Below are positions 14,519 through 18,950 of a DNA stretch of 18,950 nt, piece after piece; position 1 is the first letter of the stretch, and the number at the start of each line of letters is the position of its first letter. The notes beneath the pieces were generated by a model that was not told the DNA's origin, ran no database searches, and saw only the letters and a program-made list of their open reading frames with translations. A program made the position numbers and the translations under genes. The stretch is from Actinomycetes bacterium (GTDB lineage Bacteria > Actinomycetota > Actinomycetes > Actinomycetales > Dermabacteraceae): the NCBI GenBank assembly GCA_023389045.1, contig JAEWEZ010000146.1:1-18950 (forward strand), read 5' to 3'.

Positions 14519-15043
14519 TCAGTGCTCATGCAGTGCCGTGCCAAAGGCTTTTTCGGCCTCGGCTCCGAAGGGAACCAGATGCACGGTGCGCACCACATCG
14601 CCCACCTCCTCGGCGCAGTCCCGCACGGTGGCCACGGCGATCCGGGCGGCGTCCTGCATCGGCCAGCCGTACACGCCGGCGCTAATGGCAGGGAAAGCCA
14701 CCGTGGCGGCGCCGAGGTCATGGGCAACCCGCAGTGATTCCCGGTAGCAGGAGGCCAGGGTGGCGGAGCGGTCCTGGCGTGCCGAGTAGACGGGGCCGGC
14801 GGTGTGGATCACCCACCGTGCGGGAAGCTTCCCAGCGCTGGTCGCCACGGCCTGCCCTGCCGGGAGCCCGTCGGGCAGAGTGGTGGCCCGCAGATCACGG
14901 CATTCCTGCATGATCTGCGGGCCACCGGCACGGTGAATCGCACCATCCACGCCTCCCCCGCCGCGCAGCTGCGAGTTCGCGGCATTCACAATCGCGTCCA
15001 CGTTCATGGTCGTGATGTCCCCGGGCGAGATGATGATGTCCAT
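14519..15043 (-). CDS. Macrodomain protein, MacroD-type ADP-ribose hydrolase
   Basis: Single macrodomain of 174 residues. MacroD-type proteins hydrolyse O-acetyl-ADP-ribose and remove mono-ADP-ribose from acidic side chains. All diagnostic residues are visible: IVNAAN with N20 and N23, the Gly-rich loop and GVDGAIH with D33 and H37, and the second phosphate-binding loop PAISAGVYGWP (118-128). WVIHTAGPVY (77-86) is the conserved central strand. It has no extra domain or signal peptide. The start ATG 15041-15043 has a TAGTCT box seven bases upstream. No ADP-ribosyltransferase or sirtuin is encoded next to it, so a toxin-antitoxin pairing is not supported. GH92 follows on the same strand, the PPK2 gene precedes it. 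Confidence 0.93.
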   Translation of the reverse strand: MDIIISPGDITTMNVDAIVNAANSQLRGGGGVDGAIHRAGGPQIMQECRDLRATTLPDGLPAGQAVATSAGKLPARWVIHTAGPVYSARQDRSATLASCYRESLRVAHDLGAATVAFPAISAGVYGWPMQDAARIAVATVRDCAEEVGDVVRTVHLVPFGAEAEKAFGTALHEH

Positions 15044-15050
15044 GGCATCC

Positions 15051-15056
15051 AGACTA
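15051..15056 (-). promoter_or_regulatory. -10 box of the macrodomain gene, leaderless start
   Basis: TAGTCT on the minus strand, seven bases before the macrodomain ATG, same layout as the other leaderless genes. Confidence 0.5.
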
Positions 15057-15081
15057 GGGCGCGGCTACCGTCGTGGGCCTG

Positions 15082-15107
15082 ATCGGGTTGCTGGGGGCGG
15101 CCCCGAT
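15082..15107 (-). terminator. Possible terminator hairpin of the class I PPK2 gene
   Basis: ATCGGG (15082-15087) pairs with CCCGAT (15102-15107) around a G-rich 14-nt loop, 5 bp after the PPK2 stop codon. There is no T-tract, so it is weak. Confidence 0.3.
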
Positions 15108-15111
15108 GTGC

Positions 15112-16077
15112 TCAGGACCCCTTCTCGGACTTCTTCTGCGAGGTCTTTGAACTCTTCTCCGCAGACTTGTCCGAAGCCTTGTCCGCGGATTTCTTCCCGG
15201 ATTTCTTCGTGGACTTCTTCGAGGATTTCTTGGCTGCCGGGGTGCGTTCGAGAGCAGCGGCGACGTCCTCGGCGTACACGAACTGGGTGCGGTCTGGGCG
15301 CTCGTATTCCACGTCGGACCGTTCGGGGCGCTTCGGGATCTCGATCTTCTTCGGCTCCACGTAGTGCCAGGGCAGACGGGTCAGGATGTCATTGATGACG
15401 TTGATCCGGGAGCGTTTCTTGTCTTCGCTTTCCACCGTCACCCAGCGGATCCCCGGCAGATCGGTGGCCGCGAACATCGCGTCTTTGGCACGCGAATAGT
15501 CTTCCCAGCGGGTAATGGACTGCACGTCCATCGGGGAGAGTTTCCAGCGGCGCATCGGATCCTCAGCGCGGGAACGGAAACGCGCTTCCTGTTCCTCATC
15601 GCTCACGGAGAACCAGTACTTGATGAGCCGGATGCCATCTTCGACGAGCATGCGCTCAAAATCGGGGGCCTGGCGCAGGAAGCGGTGGTATTCGGCGTCA
15701 TTGCAGAAACCCATCACACGCTCGACGCCGGCACGGTTGTACCAGGAGCGGTCGAAGATCACGATCTCGCCGGCGGCCGGCAGATGCGGAACGTACCGCT
15801 GGAAATACCACTGGCTGCGTTCCCGTTCGGTGGGGGCCGGCAGGGCCACGATCCGCGCATGGCGAGGGTTCAGGTACTGCGTGATGCGCTTGATCGCCGA
15901 GCCTTTTCCGGCGGCGTCACGCCCCTCGAAGATCAAAATGACCCGTTCGCCGTTTTCGATAACCCACTGCTGCATCGCCACGAGCTGTGCTTGCAGACGT
16001 TCGAGTTCTTTCTCGTAAGCGGCTTTATCCAGTTTGGGCAGGGCAGGGGTGGTGCTGGCGCGGTCGTTTTTCGACAT
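15112..16077 (-). CDS. ppk2: Polyphosphate kinase 2, class I-like, with Lys/Ser-rich tail
   Basis: PPK2 enzyme of 321 residues; class I members use polyphosphate to phosphorylate GDP or ADP, or run in reverse. Walker A is GRDAAGKGS (52-60, K58), Walker B is FDRSWYNRAG (108-117). LNPRHARIVALPAPTERE, WYFQRYVPHLP and VERVMGFC match the TIGR03707-type group, so this is a different subclass from the PPK2 at 7282-8199. After the domain ends near residue 278, the last 41 residues contain 15 lysines and many serines in K-K-S repeats, a disordered basic tail. The start ATG 16075-16077 has GAGG six bases upstream (16084-16087); the open frame continues upstream without family similarity. A 38-nt dyad lies 57 bp before the start. 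Confidence 0.95.
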   Translation of the reverse strand: MSKNDRASTTPALPKLDKAAYEKELERLQAQLVAMQQWVIENGERVILIFEGRDAAGKGSAIKRITQYLNPRHARIVALPAPTERERSQWYFQRYVPHLPAAGEIVIFDRSWYNRAGVERVMGFCNDAEYHRFLRQAPDFERMLVEDGIRLIKYWFSVSDEEQEARFRSRAEDPMRRWKLSPMDVQSITRWEDYSRAKDAMFAATDLPGIRWVTVESEDKKRSRINVINDILTRLPWHYVEPKKIEIPKRPERSDVEYERPDRTQFVYAEDVAAALERTPAAKKSSKKSTKKSGKKSADKASDKSAEKSSKTSQKKSEKGS

Positions 16078-16133
16078 GGGTGTCCTCAGGGGCTCGGGCC
16101 GATGGGGGCTGGCGGATACACACGGGGTCCCGC

Positions 16134-16171
16134 CCGTCGCGATCCGTGCTGCAGTGCACGGGCCGCGACGG
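16134..16171. promoter_or_regulatory. 38-nt dyad upstream of class I PPK2
   Basis: Outer arms CCGTCGCG (16134-16141) and CGCGACGG (16164-16171), a 2x2 internal mismatch, inner arms CCGTGC (16144-16149) and GCACGG (16156-16161), and a 6-nt loop. It is 57 bp before the PPK2 start codon and could be a leader hairpin or a protein-binding dyad. Confidence 0.55.
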
Positions 16172-16420
16172 ACGAGCGGTTGCGGGACCACCGCACAGGG
16201 ATCAGCGGTCCAGCATGGCCGTAACGCCGGGTCCCGGTGGCGCTGCGGGGGCTCGACGGGCGAGCATCACACCGACATCGGAAAGAGCCCGCCCCGTCCG
16301 CCACGGGTGGGTTCACTCCTCTGTGTGCGAGTCCACCGTAGCGCCATGACCAGGTGGATTATCCGACGGAGGTCCCCCGCCAATCCGCAGCGTGGCTCAG
16401 TCGTGGCACAGTAGGGTGCA

Positions 16421-16468
16421 GCGCGGCGGGTATCCCCGCCCGGGGCCCGTCGGCCCCCGTATCCGCGC
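16421..16468 (+). promoter_or_regulatory. Stem-loop in the presumed leader of the ABM-gntR operon
   Basis: Inner hairpin GGGGCC (16442-16447), loop CGTC, GGCCCC (16452-16457), enclosed by GCGCGG (16421-16426) and CCGCGC (16463-16468). It ends 47 bp before the ABM start and follows a TAGGGT box at 16412-16417. Confidence 0.4.
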
Positions 16469-16515
16469 AGAAACGACCAACGAGCCCACACACCGCACAC
16501 CCCGTGGAGGCAGCA

Positions 16516-16842
16516 ATGATCCTGATCAACGTGAAATTCCCGGTGAAGCCCGAGCATGCGGAGGACTGGCCGCGCATCGTCGAGCCCTTCACCCGCGCCA
16601 CCCGCGAGGAGCCGGGCAATAAGTGGTTCGAGTGGTCTCGTTCGGTGGAGGATCCCAACACCTACGTGCTGATTGAGGCTTTCGACGATGAGGGCGCTGA
16701 GCCGCATGTGAACTCCGAGCATTTCCGCACCATGCAAAAGGAGTTCCCGCAGTATCTCTCGGCCACCCCGCAGATCGTGTCGCACCAGGTGGACGGTGAA
16801 GGCTGGGGCCCGATGGGCGAGCTGAGCGTCGAGGAGGCATGA
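16516..16842 (+). CDS. Antibiotic biosynthesis monooxygenase (ABM) domain protein, putative quinol monooxygenase
   Basis: Small dimeric alpha+beta barrel (ferredoxin-like) protein of 108 residues. ABM members include cofactor-free quinol monooxygenases such as YgiN and heme-degrading enzymes. Seen here: first strand ILINVKFPVKPEH, a helix around E15-R30, second strand NKWFEWSRSVEDPNTYVLIEAF (residues 36-56, partial), and the family hallmark H64-x4-H69 in EPHVNSEHF. The heme-binding Asn/Trp pattern of IsdG was not evident, so a quinol-type or unknown substrate is likelier. The start ATG has GGAGG five bases upstream; longer in-frame starts would add a Pro/Arg-rich noncoding translation. The stop overlaps the GntR start (ATGA), so the two are one operon and the regulator may control its own operon. 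Confidence 0.88.
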   Translation: MILINVKFPVKPEHAEDWPRIVEPFTRATREEPGNKWFEWSRSVEDPNTYVLIEAFDDEGAEPHVNSEHFRTMQKEFPQYLSATPQIVSHQVDGEGWGPMGELSVEEA

Positions 16843-17585
16843 GCGCTGCATCCAGCGCTTCCTCCGAGACCCGACGCACCCCGCTCTGGCACGGCATCCG
16901 TGATGATCTGCTGCGCCGCATCCAGGCGGGCGAGTTCGCCTCGGGTTTCCCCGGGGAGAAGGAACTTGCGACCAGCTACGGGGTGAGCCGCACGACGATT
17001 CGCGCGGCGCTCGCACCGCTGCGGCAATCGGGGCTGATCTCTGCGCATCCCGGCCGGCAATCAGCCGTGGTAGATACGGCGGTTGAGCACCGCTTTGGGC
17101 CGGTCTACAGCCTGTTCCATTCCGTGCGGCAGACGGGGATGACCCAGCACAGCCGCGTTCTGGAGGCAGAGCACACCCAGCATCCGCCCATCGCCGAGCG
17201 GCTCGGGCTCGATCCCGAGGCGGAGCTCGTGCATGTGCGCCGCGAACGTCGTGCCGATGAGGACGTGATCGCCATTGACGACGCGTGGCTTCCCGCGGAG
17301 CTGTGCGCGCCCCTGCTCGACGCAGACCTCAGCGACACCGCCCTCTACCAGGCACTTCAGGAGCACTGCGGGATCAGCCTCACCTCGGCTCAGGAGACTT
17401 TGCACGCGGTGGTCACCGATGAGGAGCAGGCCGACGCTCTGCAGTGCGCCCCCGGCACTCCGGCTTTCTTTATTGAGCGGCTGGGGATGCTCGGTGAGCG
17501 CCCCGTCGAGTGGCGCCAAACCCTTATGCGCGCGGACCTCATCCGCGTGAGCGTCTCCTACCCCTCGGGCGGTCTGCCCGGCTGA
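16839..17585 (+). CDS. GntR family transcriptional regulator, HutC subfamily (UTRA domain)
   Basis: DNA-binding regulator of 248 residues. The N-terminal winged helix (about 14-80) shows LWHGIRDDLLRRIQAGEF, FPGEKELATSYGVSRTTIRAAL with the recognition helix near 48-59, and GLISAHPGRQSAVV as the wing. The UTRA effector domain follows (about 88-243): LDPEAELVHVRRERRAD, DDAWLP, and FFIERLGMLGERPVEWRQTLMRAD (shown partly; residues 210-233). The effector is not predictable; HutC relatives sense sugar phosphates, urocanate or fatty-acyl compounds. The start ATG overlaps the ABM stop by four bases. A GAGGAGG sits only one base before the ATG, so translation is probably coupled to the ABM gene. It could regulate the divergent PPK2, its own operon or the downstream oxidoreductase; the sequence does not decide. 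Confidence 0.92.
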   Translation: MSAASSASSETRRTPLWHGIRDDLLRRIQAGEFASGFPGEKELATSYGVSRTTIRAALAPLRQSGLISAHPGRQSAVVDTAVEHRFGPVYSLFHSVRQTGMTQHSRVLEAEHTQHPPIAERLGLDPEAELVHVRRERRADEDVIAIDDAWLPAELCAPLLDADLSDTALYQALQEHCGISLTSAQETLHAVVTDEEQADALQCAPGTPAFFIERLGMLGERPVEWRQTLMRADLIRVSVSYPSGGLPG

Positions 17586-17606
17586 CGGCGTCACCCGGGC
17601 ACGGAG

Positions 17607-17644
17607 CAATCCGGGCGACAAACGACAATCCGGGCGACAACCGC
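17607..17644. repeat. 19-bp direct repeat, two units
   Basis: CAATCCGGGCGACAA occurs at 17607-17621 and 17626-17640, a period of 19 bp, starting 21 bp after the gntR stop codon. It is noncoding and shows no hairpin. Confidence 0.8.
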
Positions 17645-17692
17645 GGAACCGCTTCATCCCGCCTCTGAACAGGTCATCTGCCAGGTATCTAC

Positions 17693-17721
17693 TTGCCCTC
17701 AGCAATAAATGTTCATACATT
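17693..17721 (+). promoter_or_regulatory. Promoter of the sulfide:quinone oxidoreductase gene
   Basis: TTGCCC (17693-17698), a 17-bp spacer and TACATT (17716-17721). Transcription should begin near 17728, leaving a leader of about 136 nt. The surrounding 30 bp are AT-rich compared with the rest of the window. Confidence 0.6.
17708..17721. promoter_or_regulatory. Palindromic operator candidate over the -10 box
   Basis: AATGT (17708-17712), TCAT, ACATT (17717-17721): a 14-bp perfect-arm palindrome covering the -10 hexamer. Position and AT-rich, TGTTCAT-like half-site suit a repressor of ArsR type, known to control sulfide and persulfide genes in other bacteria. The regulator is not in this window unless it is the GntR protein. 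Confidence 0.45.
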
Positions 17722-17863
17722 AGGAGCGCACCCTAGCCAGTGGGCCGCATCACATCGCCCGCCTGGCGGTGCTTTCGTTCGAGCAGAGTCGCCGACGACC
17801 CCCTCGCGCCCACCGCGCCGGCCCGTCGTGCGACGGAGCGCCCTACAGGGAAGGTGTCGGAGG

Positions 17864-18950
17864 ATGGGAATCCACCACAGGATCGTGATCATCGGTGGCG
17901 GTAATGCCGGGCTGAGCGTGGCGGCGCGTCTGCGCCACAAGGGCCTGACGGATATCGCGGTGATCGAGCCGCAGGAAAAGCACTACTACCAGCCGCTGTG
18001 GACCCTGGTGGGCGGCGGCTGCGCGAAGGCCGATGAGTCGGTGCGCGCGATGGCCTCGGTAATGCCGCAGGGCGTCGCCTGGATCAAGGACTCCGCCACC
18101 GGCGTGGACCCCGAGAAGAAGACCGTCTCCCTCGCCTCCGGCACCGAGGTGGGCTACGACTACCTGGTGGTCGCCCCCGGCATTCAGATCGACTGGGAGA
18201 AGATCCCGGGTCTGCTCGAAGCCGTCGAGGGCTCCTCGGCCTCCTGCAACTACCGCTTCGACCTGGCCCCCAAGACCTGGGACCTGATCCGTCGCACCCG
18301 CTCCGGCACCGCCGTCTTCACCCTGCCCAACGGTGCAATCAAGTGCGCGGGTGCCCCGCAGAAGATTGCCTACCTGGCCTGCGACTACTGGCGTCAGCAG
18401 GGCGTGCTGGACCGCATTCGCGTGGTTCTCGTGCTCCCCATGCCCGGCATGTTCGGGGTTCCCGAGTTCGCTCAGGAACTCGAGCGCAAGATGGCCGAGT
18501 ACGGCATCGAGGTGCTGTTCGAAAGCGAGGCCACCGAGGTGCGTCCCGCCGAGAACACCGTGGTCGTGCGTAACAACAAGACGCAGGAGACCCAGGAAAT
18601 TAAATACGACATGGCGCATCTGGTGCCGCCGCAGTCGGCGCCCGACTGGATCAAGAAGAGCCCCCTGGCCGATCCCGATAACCCCGCCGGGTACGTGCAG
18701 GTGGATAAGCACACCCTGCAGCACACCCGCTTCCCGGAGATCTTCTCCCTCGGCGACGCCTGCTCGACCCCGAACTCCAAGACCGGTGCGGCGATCCGCA
18801 AGCAGGCACCCGTCCTGGTCAAGAACCTGCTCGCCGTGATGCAGGGGAAGACCCCGAGCGCCTCGTACAGCGGCTACGCCAGCTGCCCGCTGACCACCTC
18901 GCGCAGCACCATGCTGCTGGCCGAGTTCGACTACTCCGGGCGCCCCGCCC
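17864..18950 (+). CDS. sqr: Type II sulfide:quinone oxidoreductase-like flavoprotein (3' end outside window)
   Basis: FAD-dependent oxidoreductase that oxidises sulfide and passes electrons to the quinone pool at the inner face of the membrane. 362 residues are visible; the C-terminus runs off the window. The FAD-binding IVIIGGGNAG is at 7-16, then EPQEKHYYQPLWTLVGGG (35-52), VAPGIQIDWEKIPGL (103-117), KCAGAPQK with C161, LGDACSTPNSKTGAA (297-310) and SCPLTT with C341. C161 and C341 correspond to the redox-active pair of mitochondrial-type (human SQOR-like) enzymes, which it resembles more than the green-sulfur or FCSD types. The start ATG 17864 has AGGGAAGG (17847-17854) nine bases upstream, while a GGAGG lies directly against the ATG. 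A 136-nt leader with a small hairpin (17823-17836) precedes it. The frame is open at the right edge. Confidence 0.92.
   Translation, partial: MGIHHRIVIIGGGNAGLSVAARLRHKGLTDIAVIEPQEKHYYQPLWTLVGGGCAKADESVRAMASVMPQGVAWIKDSATGVDPEKKTVSLASGTEVGYDYLVVAPGIQIDWEKIPGLLEAVEGSSASCNYRFDLAPKTWDLIRRTRSGTAVFTLPNGAIKCAGAPQKIAYLACDYWRQQGVLDRIRVVLVLPMPGMFGVPEFAQELERKMAEYGIEVLFESEATEVRPAENTVVVRNNKTQETQEIKYDMAHLVPPQSAPDWIKKSPLADPDNPAGYVQVDKHTLQHTRFPEIFSLGDACSTPNSKTGAAIRKQAPVLVKNLLAVMQGKTPSASYSGYASCPLTTSRSTMLLAEFDYSGRPA

Larger units (their letters stand above)
16078..16515. other. Intergenic region between divergent PPK2 and ABM genes
   Basis: 438 bp with no supportable gene. It contains a 38-nt dyad (16134-16171), a 5-bp hairpin TGCGG/CCGCA (16181-16195), a weak minus-strand GATAAT (16358-16363), a plus-strand TAGGGT (16412-16417) that could be the -10 of the ABM operon, and a stem-loop in the presumed ABM leader (16421-16468). 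Both ribosome sites lie at its edges. Confidence 0.6.

Noticed and set aside
14519..15043. Macrodomain as antitoxin of a DarT-type toxin-antitoxin system
   Set aside because: The residues fit the MacroD hydrolase group and no ADP-ribosyltransferase gene is adjacent on either side.
17854..17885. GTG at 17885 as the sqr start
   Set aside because: It would remove the residues that open the first FAD-binding strand, and AGGGAAGG is nine bases before the ATG at 17864.
17740..17901. A short leader peptide from GTG 17740 overlapping the sqr start
   Set aside because: The nearest ribosome-site match is too far away, and the sequence lacks the Cys-rich pattern of known actinobacterial sulfur leader peptides.

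Overview
The window is high-GC chromosomal DNA (about 65% GC by eye) from an actinomycete, most likely a member of Micrococcales; a Dermabacteraceae-like host is a guess. The evidence is a monomeric NADP-type isocitrate dehydrogenase, DUF3054, DUF808 and TIGR02206-type membrane proteins, two PPK2 kinases, and many genes with a -10 box directly in front of the start codon (leaderless mRNAs). It reads as a core/metabolic region. I see no phage, integrase, transposase, CRISPR array, tRNA or rRNA.

Left part (1-2204): histidine biosynthesis. hisC (cut by the window edge) and hisD lie on the minus strand, but a plus-strand DUF3054 membrane-protein gene sits between them. A bidirectional hairpin separates hisD from DUF3054, and a 38-bp divergent promoter separates DUF3054 from hisC. 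The 414-bp gap upstream of hisD (2205-2618) holds a 98-nt stretch without any T and an 11-bp tandem repeat.

Middle (2619-8199): monomeric icd and an overlapping alpha/beta hydrolase on plus. Convergent to them lie a TauE/SafE exporter, a thiol peroxidase (tpx) and a class III-like PPK2 on minus; the PPK2 and tpx look like one operon.

Then (8337-11275): an amidohydrolase with a leaderless start and a DUF808 membrane protein behind a hairpin-rich leader. After it comes the decayed remnant of a TIGR02206-type membrane protein whose middle is missing and whose two ends are in different frames.

Right part (11250-18950): a large GH92 alpha-mannosidase without a signal peptide, a MacroD-type macrodomain hydrolase and a class I-like PPK2 with a lysine/serine-rich tail, all on minus. 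Divergent from them is a monooxygenase-fold (ABM) gene overlapping a GntR/HutC-type regulator. Last is a type II sulfide:quinone oxidoreductase that runs off the window, preceded by a consensus-like promoter with an AT-rich palindrome over its -10 box.

No clearly new multi-gene system is visible. The most notable signals are the TANNNT box 6-7 nt before the start codon at 8 of 16 intact genes, several unexplained intergenic structures (T-free block, 38-nt dyad upstream of PPK2, short tandem repeats in most spacers), and the presence of two PPK2 subclasses, one with a tail resembling a polyphosphate-binding segment.
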